Assembly: GCA_947495685.1 (NCBI GenBank)
Contig: CANLZY010000025.1
Location: 25,706 to 89,705, forward strand
Direction: 5' to 3'
DNA from: an uncultured Tropicimonas sp.
GTDB taxonomy: Bacteria; Pseudomonadota; Alphaproteobacteria; Rhodobacterales; Rhodobacteraceae
Length of the DNA stretch: 64,000 bases
This document shows, piece by piece, positions 17,918-24,399 of this stretch (positions within the stretch are counted from its first letter, which is position 1; each line of letters starts with the position of its first letter). The notes below the pieces were generated by a model. That model was given only the letters and a program-made list of their open reading frames with translations. It searched no databases and was not told the DNA's origin. A program made the position numbers and the translations under genes.

Positions 17918-19168
17918 TCAGCCGCCCTCGGCTTCGTTGGCAATGAGGTCGTGCAACGAGGCTGCCAGCTTGGCAATCTCCTTGCGAAGTGGGTTCTTGG
18001 CCGCGTTCTGCGACAGTGGCAGCCCGTGGTCACAGGCCTGCGTCACCTGCCGCTGGCCGTCCGGCAGCATCAGGTCGATGTCGATATCCAGGCTTTCGGC
18101 CATTCTCTTGACGCGGGCCTTGCCTTGCAGATCGGTGAACTTGGGCGCGCGGTTCAAGGCGAAGCGCAACCGCTCGTAGGGGAGGTCCTCGCTCTTGAGC
18201 AGGCGGATGAAGCGCAGGGCGTTCTGGGCCGAGCGCATGTCCAGTTCCAGCAAGGTGAAATAGATGTCGGCCGAGTTCAGGACCGTTTCCGTCCACGCTA
18301 CAAGCGTCGAGGGCATGTCGATGACAACCACGTCGAAATTCGCCCGCGCCCGGTCGAGGATTGCGGTGATGTCGTCCGGACCGACGATATCGAGCGGCAG
18401 CATGTCGGCCGGCGCCGTCATGACATGGATCTTGTCATTGTAGGTCTGAAGGGCCTGCATGAAGCTGTCGTTGTCCATCGCAGCCGTGTCCGACAGCAGT
18501 TCGTAGACGATGTCGCGGCGCGGCAGGTCCAGATAGGTCGAGGTCGATCCTGTCTGGAAATCGAAGTCGAGCAGGCATACGCGTGGCCCGTCTTTCTTTT
18601 CCTTGGTGGCAAGTTCCCAGGCCAGGTTGACCGCAAAGGTGGTTGCGCCGACACCGCCGGCCAATCCATGGACAGCCAGAATCGCGCCATCGTGGTTGGC
18701 GGTGTCTTTCTTGGCGGTTGTGGCGCTGTCCTGGGAGACCTGTGGATGATGTTCCGGCAGCGGCGTGCGAATCCGTTGAATCGCATCATGCAGGGCGCCT
18801 TCCGGCAGCGGGTACGGCAGGAACCCGTCTGCACCGAGGTTGAGCAGCTGATGCAGCACAACCGGGCTGACGTCTTGCGCAATGAGGATCACCTTCACGT
18901 CCCGTCCGCGAGCGATATTGATCACATCCCCGATCAGGGTCAGGTCGCTTTCGTCCTCACTGTCCATCGCAATTGCAAGAAATTCCAATGCGTTGGCATC
19001 TGGTTGATCCAGGAAGGCAATTGCATCGCCAAACGAAAGGTCGCCCCAGCTTTCGCCGAGTTCCGCTTCCATATCCTCGATCAGAAGGTCGAAATTCTGA
19101 ACGTCGCGGCTGACCGTACATGCGGCCACGGGCGCCGGTTCGGGTTGAAGTGCCACACTAATACTCAT
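17918..19168 (-). CDS. cpaE: Tad pilus localisation protein CpaE/TadZ
   Basis: 416 residues from ATG 19168; a second in-frame ATG at 19186 gives 422. The inner ATG has AGGGCGAGACGAGA before it and looks better. It contains an N-terminal receiver-like pseudo-REC domain (about 30-140) and a C-terminal MinD/ParA-like domain. Its P-loop reads AGGVGATT instead of KGGVGKT, i.e. the signature lysines are missing, as in TadZ proteins that bind nucleotide atypically. Switch and membrane-proximal motifs LLDFDFQTGS and VVIDMPS are present. CpaE places the pilus machine at the cell pole. The 300-base gap upstream suggests that cpaE-tadABC start from their own promoter. Confidence 0.95.
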   Translation of the reverse strand: MSISVALQPEPAPVAACTVSRDVQNFDLLIEDMEAELGESWGDLSFGDAIAFLDQPDANALEFLAIAMDSEDESDLTLIGDVINIARGRDVKVILIAQDVSPVVLHQLLNLGADGFLPYPLPEGALHDAIQRIRTPLPEHHPQVSQDSATTAKKDTANHDGAILAVHGLAGGVGATTFAVNLAWELATKEKKDGPRVCLLDFDFQTGSTSTYLDLPRRDIVYELLSDTAAMDNDSFMQALQTYNDKIHVMTAPADMLPLDIVGPDDITAILDRARANFDVVVIDMPSTLVAWTETVLNSADIYFTLLELDMRSAQNALRFIRLLKSEDLPYERLRFALNRAPKFTDLQGKARVKRMAESLDIDIDLMLPDGQRQVTQACDHGLPLSQNAAKNPLRKEIAKLAASLHDLIANEAEGG

Positions 19169-19264
19169 TCTCGTCTCGCCCTTCATCAGAAGACCACTCC
19201 GGCTTGTAGCGACAGAGTGTTATGAAACCTCTGATGCCCCACGATTGCCGGAACCGTCGCTCGC

Positions 19265-19281
19265 GCGGGCCTTTTGCCCGC
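19265..19281 (-). promoter_or_regulatory. Leader hairpin ahead of cpaE, shared with cpaC
   Basis: Read on the - strand this is GCGGGCAAAAGGCCCGC: a 6-bp stem with an A-rich loop, about 97 bases before the preferred cpaE ATG. The counterpart at 21275-21292, ahead of cpaC, reads GCGGGCAAAAAGACCCGC. The near identity in two different 5' regions of one cluster suggests a shared RNA or DNA signal. A chance occurrence of GC-rich hairpins is the alternative. Confidence 0.4.
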
Positions 19282-19428
19282 ACTACTCCCAATGTCTGGT
19301 TTGATCGCCAATCTGGGCATCAATGGGGCCAGATTGTCGTAATTGTGCGGAAATCGATGCTGGTTCTGCTCAGGTGCCGCTTCTGTTTCCCGAGAGGGGA
19401 AAATGATGCGGCCTTTCGTCAAATGGTT

Positions 19429-19459
19429 AACGGCGCCCCTCTGTTGGAAGGGCGCCGTT
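19429..19459 (-). terminator. Hairpin after the small tad lipoprotein gene
   Basis: 10-bp inverted repeat AACGGCGCCC / GGGCGCCGTT with an 11-base loop, 28 bases after the stop of the upstream lipoprotein gene. No long T-run follows on the - strand (AACCATTTG), so termination may be partial, allowing some read-through into cpaE. Confidence 0.5.
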
Positions 19460-19486
19460 TGAAACCGTGACCATTCGGGTCGCGTG

Positions 19487-19804
19487 TTACTGGTTCGACT
19501 CGACGTCCGCCCGTCGTACTGCGCCGGACGAGACTTCGGTGGCGCTGCGGACCGTCTCTCCATAGGCGAACAGGGCGTATTTGCCGTCCTGTGTGCGGCC
19601 CGGGCAGTTCGACCCGATCGGGTTTCCGTACTTGGAGACATTCTCCGGGGTCACCTTGCGACAGGTCTGTGCCAGATGATTGTTCATCGTGGCATTGCCG
19701 AAATCACCCTGGTCCAGGAATGCGCCGGCTTCGTCGTTCCAGCCGCTGCATCCGCCGACGCCGAAAGTCATCGCGATCGCCAGAAGTGTGAGTGTGCTCT
19801 TCAT
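19487..19804 (-). CDS. Small lipoprotein in the CpaD position of the tad cluster
   Basis: 105 residues from ATG 19804, which has GGAG 8 bases upstream. A GTG at 19813, overlapping the cpaC stop, would give 108. The signal peptide ends in a lipobox-like GVGGC. The mature part is short, with CRKVTPENVSKYGNPIGSNCPG containing two Cys that could pair, and ends in a hydrophilic tail. In tad/cpa clusters the gene between cpaC (secretin) and cpaE usually encodes CpaD, a lipoprotein of about 200 residues. This is half that size. It may be a reduced CpaD or an unrelated secretin-associated lipoprotein. Function is inferred from position only. Confidence 0.7.
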   Translation of the reverse strand: MKSTLTLLAIAMTFGVGGCSGWNDEAGAFLDQGDFGNATMNNHLAQTCRKVTPENVSKYGNPIGSNCPGRTQDGKYALFAYGETVRSATEVSSGAVRRADVESNQ

Positions 19805-19809
19805 GTCCG

Positions 19810-21243
19810 TCACTCCATCACGTAGCCGTAGGAACCGGTGAAGTCCTGGCGAGCCACTTCGCCCGCGCCGCCGGTGATTGGTCGGTCGGTGACAGCGGTG
19901 ATCCCGCGCATGAACAGCTGGTTCTCGGTGGGTGGGCGAACACGGTCGGTTGGCAGGGCAAGCGCATCGCCCCGAGTCGGCGTGACCAGATGTGCCGAAA
20001 CGATGATCACCAGCTCCGATTGCCCACGTTCGTAGTCGGCGCTGCGGAACAAGGCCCCCAGAACCGGCACGTCACCAAGCCAGGGCACCTGGGCGTTCAG
20101 ATCCTTGAAGTCGTCCTGCAACAATCCGGCGATGGCAAAGCTCTCGCCGTCCCGCATTTCCACGGTGCTTTCGGTCTTGCGGGTACTGAAGCCCGAGATC
20201 GAGAAGCCAGCGTCGGTGATCCCGATGGACGGGTCGAGCTGGCTGACTTCGGCGGCGAGGTTCAGGTTGATATTGTCGCCGATCACTCGCGGGGTCATGT
20301 TGAGCACGATACCGAAGGGTTTGAAGGTGACGGAGATGTTCCCATCGCCATCCCGCACCGGCACCGGGTATTCGCCGCCGGCTAGAAAGCTGGCGGACTG
20401 TCCCGACAAGGCGGTCAGGTTCGGTTCGGCCAGGGTACGAACAAAGCCCTTGGATTCGAGTGCTTCGATCAGAACGGCGAATTCGACGTCTCCGGCGCCA
20501 AAGCCGATCTGGAAGGCGCCTTGATTGCCGTCACCCAATGTGATTCCGGTGTCGCTATCGCCGTCGAACAGATTTCTAAGGTTGTCACCGTCAAGATATG
20601 TGCCGGTCCCGCCATTGTATCCGACGTTGCCGCTGTTGCCGATGCCATTGACGGCCATCGAAAAGCCCAGCGACTTGCTGACCGTGCGGCTCATCTCGGC
20701 AAAGCGCACTTTCATCATGACCTGCTGTGTGCCGCCGACGACCATCAGGTTGGACACCCGGTCGGGGGCATAACGGTTGGCCAGGTCCATCGCCCGGTCC
20801 AGCGCCATTGCACTGGTCACGGTTCCCGACAGGACGATGCCGTCGTTTGCCGGGCGGACCTCGATGGTCTCGCCGGGCAACACTTCGCGCAGCCGCTCCT
20901 TCAGTTCGCCGACATCGGCGGTCACCTGAACTTCGACGTTGGTGATCAACGTCCCGTCCGGCGCAAGAAGTGTCAATGTGGTCCGTCCCGGAGCCTTGCC
21001 AAGGACATAGATCGAACGCTCCGAAAGCGTCGAAATGTCGGCGATACCGGGGTTGGCGATGGAAAGCTCCGCGAAGGGCGCGTCGCTTTCGACAACAACA
21101 GCGCGGTTCATCGGGACTTTCAACGCGCGCTGGACCGTTCCTCCCGAAACGCGCAGCGTTTCCGCCGCAGCGAAGGGAATCGTGGTGGTACTGGCAATCG
21201 CAAGGCCCAGAAGCCCCGCTTGCACAAGCGTCTTGACTGTCAT
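19810..21243 (-). CDS. cpaC: Tad pilus outer-membrane secretin CpaC (RcpA)
   Basis: 477 residues. Signal peptide (VQAGLLGLAIASTTTIPFAAA) followed by an N-terminal domain beginning ETLRVSGGTVQRALKVPMNRAVVV, a BON-like region (ETIEVRPANDGIVLSGTVTSAMALDRAMDLA, about 125-165), and the secretin core with VEFAVLIEALESKGFVRTLAEPNL, LAGGEYPVPV, the LNMTPRVI strand and the lipid-facing PWLGDVPVLGALFRS signature. It forms the multimeric outer-membrane channel through which Flp pili pass. The 5' region carries a small hairpin resembling one before cpaE. The stop codon nearly abuts the next gene. Confidence 0.96.
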   Translation of the reverse strand: MTVKTLVQAGLLGLAIASTTTIPFAAAETLRVSGGTVQRALKVPMNRAVVVESDAPFAELSIANPGIADISTLSERSIYVLGKAPGRTTLTLLAPDGTLITNVEVQVTADVGELKERLREVLPGETIEVRPANDGIVLSGTVTSAMALDRAMDLANRYAPDRVSNLMVVGGTQQVMMKVRFAEMSRTVSKSLGFSMAVNGIGNSGNVGYNGGTGTYLDGDNLRNLFDGDSDTGITLGDGNQGAFQIGFGAGDVEFAVLIEALESKGFVRTLAEPNLTALSGQSASFLAGGEYPVPVRDGDGNISVTFKPFGIVLNMTPRVIGDNINLNLAAEVSQLDPSIGITDAGFSISGFSTRKTESTVEMRDGESFAIAGLLQDDFKDLNAQVPWLGDVPVLGALFRSADYERGQSELVIIVSAHLVTPTRGDALALPTDRVRPPTENQLFMRGITAVTDRPITGGAGEVARQDFTGSYGYVME

Positions 21244-21274
21244 GGTGACCCTGCCTCTCGATCACGGATGTATG

Positions 21275-21292
21275 GCGGGTCTTTTTGCCCGC
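21275..21292 (-). promoter_or_regulatory. Leader hairpin ahead of cpaC, shared with cpaE
   Basis: On the - strand GCGGGCAAAAAGACCCGC, 32 bases before the cpaC ATG; the stem closes with one G-U pair. It is nearly identical to the hairpin at 19265-19281. Possible roles are an mRNA stability element, translational control or a protein-binding site. Confidence 0.4.
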
Positions 21293-21365
21293 ATCTCGTA
21301 CCAGACTGCGCCCAAATGCGATTTATTGCAAGAATCAGTGTGTTGTCGGGGGGTATTTATGTAGT

Positions 21366-21398
21366 GAACCCGCAACAGTACGGGACCATTGCGGGTTC
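21366..21398 (-). terminator. Hairpin between cpaB and cpaC
   Basis: 10-bp perfect inverted repeat GAACCCGCAA / TTGCGGGTTC with a 13-base loop, 47 bases after the cpaB stop. The - strand sequence after it (ACTACATAAATACC) is AT-rich but has no T-run. It could be an intra-operon attenuator between cpaB and cpaC. Confidence 0.4.
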
Positions 21399-21444
21399 GA
21401 TTTGTTCTAGCGGATTGATTAGAAAGGCGTTCCGTTCATTGGCC

Positions 21445-22296
21445 TCAGTTGGTCGCGCAGGGGATCTCCTGCTCAATTACCTCGGCACCACGACGGATCT
21501 TGGTGGTGCAGACCCGTTCCTGCTCCACGACGACCGGCGCCTGCTCCACAATGCCAAGCAATGTGCGTTGGTCAACCTGGCTTACAACAGCGATGGTGTC
21601 GTCTTCTGTGCCGACCAACGACAGAGACAGTTTGCCGGACGATTGGGCTTGTGCCAGGGCCGCCACCTGCTGCGGTGACGCCTGGACGGTCACGGTGCGT
21701 GCGATGACAGGCGCTGCGCGGGCCGTATCGGCAATCTGATCGACCGCGATCAGCTTGATCGATGATTCGATCAACTTGGTGATCTCGCCCATTCCTTCAC
21801 CACCTGAAACGGCAGCCCCTGTCCAGTACACGTCCACGCGGTCGCCCGGGCGCAAGAAACCCGAAACACCGGAAGAGACATCCACGCGGATCGCAAAGGC
21901 ACGCATGCCCTTTGCAAGGCGGGATGTCAGGCCGGCGTCCTCACCGGGCTCTGTCACCTTGTGCGCCAGGACAGGTTCGAACTTGTTCATCGTGGTGATG
22001 ACGTACCGGTCCGGCTTTCCTTCCGGAAACAGCAGGGCACCATCGGTGAATGCACCCTCGGGCAGGCTGTCTTCCTGCCAACGCATCCACTTGACGTCTT
22101 CCTTGCTCAAGATCTGACCATATGGCTTGTCTATCGCCAGAACGACGACATCGACCATTGGCGGTGCGGCCTTCTGTGCCGCCAGCAATGCGTCACGTTC
22201 CGCGCTCATATGAGACATGAAGCCTTGAGCCATGTACACAGCGAACCCCGCCAACCCGATACCTATGATCAGGACAAGGGCGAATACCATCCGCAT
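21445..22296 (-). CDS. cpaB: Tad pilus assembly protein CpaB (RcpC)
   Basis: 283 residues. N-terminal membrane anchor (MRMVFALVLIIGIGLAGFAVYM) followed by an SAF-like domain (VVVLAIDKPYGQILSKEDVKW, VLAHKVTEPGEDAGLTSRL) and the CpaB/RcpC core with GMRAFAIRVDVSSGVSGFLRPGDRVDVYW. RcpC proteins sit in the periplasm and are thought to stabilise the secretin and contact the cell wall. Two Cys near the C-terminus (RVCTTKIRRGAEVIEQEIPC) may form a disulfide. It is the first assembly gene after the pilin genes. Confidence 0.95.
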   Translation of the reverse strand: MRMVFALVLIIGIGLAGFAVYMAQGFMSHMSAERDALLAAQKAAPPMVDVVVLAIDKPYGQILSKEDVKWMRWQEDSLPEGAFTDGALLFPEGKPDRYVITTMNKFEPVLAHKVTEPGEDAGLTSRLAKGMRAFAIRVDVSSGVSGFLRPGDRVDVYWTGAAVSGGEGMGEITKLIESSIKLIAVDQIADTARAAPVIARTVTVQASPQQVAALAQAQSSGKLSLSLVGTEDDTIAVVSQVDQRTLLGIVEQAPVVVEQERVCTTKIRRGAEVIEQEIPCATN

Positions 22297-22477
22297 GTCG
22301 TGTCCTTTCCTTCATTCTTTCTTCACGGTCTACAATACGCACCCGTGGCATCTCTGTTTCCAATCTGTCGCGCGAATACGGCGAAAGGATGACGTTGTGG
22401 GGGTGCTCACACGGCGGTTGGTGGCATTTCTCGGTGCTCTCCAGCCAGTGACGTCGGCCGGTTTCGGTGCCCTTGGG

Positions 22478-22660
22478 TCAGTTTCCGACAGGCCGGTCGG
22501 CAATGGTCTTCGCGAGGGTGCTCGATCCCCGTTCCGTGCCACTGAACACCATGTTGGTCACTGCCAGGGCCATCGCGATCATGCCGGCGGTCAGGATGAT
22601 CCAGTCAACACTAACGGCGCCGCGCTCGGCTTTCCAAAAAGATCTGAACAATCTTGTCAT
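22478..22660 (-). CDS. Divergent Flp-type pilin-like protein
   Basis: 60 residues from ATG 22660 (MTRLFRSFWKAERGAVSVDW). The basic leader followed by G-A-V-S-V-D-W and the hydrophobic helix IILTAGMIAMALAV gives the same processing-site and helix plan as the three Flp copies. The C-terminal half (NMVFSGTERGSSTLAKTIADRPVGN) is unrelated to theirs. It sits between the pilin array and cpaB. Likely a minor pilin or pilus-tip component cleaved by the cpaA-encoded peptidase; this is inferred from the leader and position. Confidence 0.75.
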   Translation of the reverse strand: MTRLFRSFWKAERGAVSVDWIILTAGMIAMALAVTNMVFSGTERGSSTLAKTIADRPVGN

Positions 22661-22842
22661 TTGATAACTCCACCAAATTAAACTCGTAACTACACAACGC
22701 AAGCAACAGATTGCGCTATATTCCGGTATACGCGTGGAATGTGGCAGGAAGTTGTTAACTTTCTATTGGCCGATGGCATTCTTCGGGGGGCCAACGGAAA
22801 CGATGTATTTCGAGAATCCCGGTTCAAAGTCACGCGTTGAAA
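22661..22842. other. Gap between first flp terminator and divergent pilin gene
   Basis: About 180 bases with lower GC (stretches such as GTTGTTAACTTTCTATTGG), probably holding the promoter of the divergent pilin and cpaB. No ORF or RNA was recognised. Confidence 0.4.
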
Positions 22843-22878
22843 CGCAAAAGAGCCGCGGTGATCAACACCGCGGCTCTT
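22843..22878 (-). terminator. Rho-independent terminator of flp copy A
   Basis: 13-bp perfect stem AAGAGCCGCGGTG / CACCGCGGCTCTT with a 5-base loop, 20 bases after the stop of flp A; on the - strand it is followed by TTTGCGTTT. It differs completely from the terminators after copies B and C, which shows where the tandem repeat ends. Confidence 0.85.
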
Positions 22879-22897
22879 GAATGCGATCTGATCTGGA

Positions 22898-23092
22898 TCA
22901 GAAGGTGGTCTTGATCTGCGACACGGCCAGCTGGCTGGAGATGTCGCCGGACAGGTCCTTGACGCCGCCGGAGACGGAGGCGAGCACGGCGATGCCCAGG
23001 CCAACGATGGCAGCTGTCAGCACGACCCAGTCAACGGTCACGGCACCGTCTTCGTCGTTGCGGAAGTTTTTGATCAGGTTGAAAAGTTTCAT
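22898..23092 (-). CDS. flp: Flp/Fap pilin, copy A
   Basis: 64 residues. Type IVb Flp prepilin: hydrophilic leader MKLFNLIKNFRNDEDG, cleavage after Gly16, then the mature hydrophobic helix AVTVDWVVLTAAIVGLGIAVLA and a short polar tail. Most Flp pilins have Glu-Tyr at mature positions 5-6; here it is Asp-Trp. The protein is identical to copies B and C. RBS GAGGG is 6 bases before ATG. It has its own terminator and upstream region, so it is a monocistronic unit. As the main pilus subunit it would give abundant adhesive surface fibres. Confidence 0.95.
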   Translation of the reverse strand: MKLFNLIKNFRNDEDGAVTVDWVVLTAAIVGLGIAVLASVSGGVKDLSGDISSQLAVSQIKTTF

Positions 23093-23186
23093 GGTGGTCC
23101 CTCAGGAAAGCTGTGTGGCGCGTTGCGTATTGTCCGGTTCGGATCCCCTCGGGCCGGCCTCTCATTGGCCCGATCCCCGTCTCGGC

Positions 23187-23204
23187 ATGGCCATATATGG
23201 CCAT
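23187..23204. promoter_or_regulatory. 18-bp palindrome upstream of flp A
   Basis: ATGGCCATATATGGCCAT, a perfect palindrome about 95 bases before the flp A start. The same place before copy B reads ATGGCTACATATGGCCAT and before copy C ATGGGTACATATGGCCCC, so only the core CATATGGCC is constant. It may be an operator or part of the -10 region (TATATG / TATGTA on the - strand, with TTCCCG 17 bases upstream in copies A and B). Confidence 0.35.
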
Positions 23205-23302
23205 CGGAAAGGGGCGGGAATTGGGCGACTTGCGTACCTTTTCCGTACAGAGGTGCGGAAATTCGAAGGTCCGGAGCCTGGGACAGTCGCGGCAGGGCCG
23301 TG

Positions 23303-23342
23303 CAACGAGAAAGGCCGCGCCCGATGTCGGGGCGCGGCCTTT
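23303..23342 (-). terminator. Rho-independent terminator of flp copy B
   Basis: Stem AAAGGCCGCGCCC / GGGCGCGGCCTTT with a short loop, 24 bases after the stop of copy B; the - strand continues TTTCTCGTT. The same structure recurs 468 bases on. Confidence 0.85.
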
Positions 23343-23365
23343 CGGTCCGGCTATGCCGGGAATTC

Positions 23366-23560
23366 TTAGAAGGTGGTCTTGATCTGCGACACGGCCAGCT
23401 GGCTGGAGATGTCGCCGGACAGGTCCTTGACGCCGCCGGAGACGGAGGCGAGCACGGCAATGCCCAGGCCAACGATGGCAGCGGTCAGCACGACCCAGTC
23501 AACGGTCACGGCACCGTCTTCGTCGTTGCGGAAGTTTTTGATCAGGTTGAAAAGTTTCAT
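23366..23560 (-). CDS. flp: Flp/Fap pilin, copy B
   Basis: 64 residues, amino-acid sequence identical to copies A and C: leader ending in DEDG, processing site G/AVTVDW, one hydrophobic helix, tail VSQIKTTF. It differs from copy A by two synonymous bases and a TAA stop. It lies in the middle of the 468-bp tandem repeat, with its own RBS, terminator and upstream region, so each copy adds a full expression unit. Confidence 0.95.
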   Translation of the reverse strand: MKLFNLIKNFRNDEDGAVTVDWVVLTAAIVGLGIAVLASVSGGVKDLSGDISSQLAVSQIKTTF

Positions 23561-23770
23561 GGTGGTCCCTCAGGAAAGCTGTGTGGCGCGTTGCGTATTG
23601 TCCGGTTCGGATCCCCTCGGGCCGGCCTCTCGTTGGCCCGATCCCCGTCTCGGCATGGCTACATATGGCCATCGGAAAGGGGCGGGAATTGGGCGACTTG
23701 CGTACCTTTTCCGTACAGAGGTGCGGAAATTCGAAGGTCCGGAGCCTGGGACAGTCGCGGCAGGGCCGTG

Positions 23771-23810
23771 CAACGAGAAAGGCCGCGCCCGATGTCGGGG
23801 CGCGGCCTTT
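23771..23810 (-). terminator. Rho-independent terminator of flp copy C
   Basis: Same stem and T-rich tail as the terminator at 23303-23342, shifted by exactly 468 bases. Confidence 0.85.
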
Positions 23811-23833
23811 CGGTCCGGCTATGCCGGGAATTC

Positions 23834-24028
23834 TTAGAAGGTGGTCTTGATCTGCGACACGGCCAGCTGGCTGGAGATGTCGCCGGACAGGTCCTTGACG
23901 CCGCCGGAGACGGAGGCGAGCACGGCAATGCCCAGGCCAACGATGGCAGCGGTCAGCACGACCCAGTCAACGGTCACGGCACCGTCTTCGTCGTTGCGGA
24001 AGTTCTTGATGAGGTTGAAGAGTTTCAT
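23834..24028 (-). CDS. flp: Flp/Fap pilin, copy C
   Basis: 64 residues, identical in protein sequence to copies A and B, with three extra synonymous changes near the 5' end (for example AAG for AAA at Lys7). Its upstream region is similar to that of the other copies only to about 24137, so this copy lies at the original 5' edge of the array and probably carries the ancestral promoter. Alternative products are unlikely: the leader, Gly cleavage site and hydrophobic helix are all typical of Flp. Confidence 0.95.
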   Translation of the reverse strand: MKLFNLIKNFRNDEDGAVTVDWVVLTAAIVGLGIAVLASVSGGVKDLSGDISSQLAVSQIKTTF

Positions 24029-24399
24029 GGTGGTCTCCCAGAGAAAGGTGTGTGGCTCGTTGCGTTGTGTCCGGGGCGGATCCCCTCGGGCCGGCCTCTC
24101 ATTGGCCCGATCCCCGTCTCGGCATGGGTACATATGGCCCCTCGAATGGGGCAGCACTTGGGCACGGATCGTACAATTCCTTGCAGAAAGACATATCTGG
24201 TAAAATTCCGTTAACGGTATGAAACCGGACCCAAAAAAACGGATTCCCGGAGGTGAATTGCGAACGAACTGTGTCGAATGAACCAGATTCAGGCGAAAAA
24301 ACCGCGTCCGAAGTCAGGTTTTCTGGCCGAAGGGCCGGAAATTTGCGAGAGTCAGACAACAAAAAAGACGAGCAGCAGATCAAAAATAGGGGCAGGCGC
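24029..24399. other. Divergent intergenic region, flp C and lytic transglycosylase
   Basis: About 370 bases between divergent genes. The first 110 bases belong to the flp repeat. The rest is AT-richer and should contain both promoters. A 10-bp palindrome CCGTTAACGG lies at 24208-24217. An open frame in line with the transglycosylase extends upstream to 24253, but it lacks signal-peptide character and is not counted as coding. Confidence 0.45.

Larger units (their letters stand above)
19187..19486. other. Intergenic leader of cpaE-tadABC
   Basis: 300 bases between cpaE and the preceding small lipoprotein gene. Two structures are visible: a 10-bp inverted repeat at 19429-19459 near the lipoprotein gene, and a small hairpin GCGGGC-CTTTT-GCCCGC at 19265-19281 that has a near twin ahead of cpaC. 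No coding sequence is convincing. A promoter for cpaE-tadABC is expected between these two structures, but I cannot name its hexamers. Confidence 0.5.
22898..24137 (-). repeat. Tandem repeat with three flp genes, period 468 bp
   Basis: The flp stop-to-stop distance is exactly 468 bases twice (22898, 23366, 23834). The two 273-base spacers (23093-23365 and 23561-23833) differ by only a few bases. The coding parts differ by a handful of synonymous changes and the stop codon (TGA in A, TAA in B and C). Copy C keeps similarity upstream to about 24137 and then diverges. The pattern indicates recent duplication or ongoing gene conversion. Confidence 0.95.

Noticed and set aside
22898..24137. Tandem repeats considered as CRISPR
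   Set aside because: The 468-bp period contains an entire pilin gene and the spacers are themselves near-identical; there are no short direct repeats with unique spacers.
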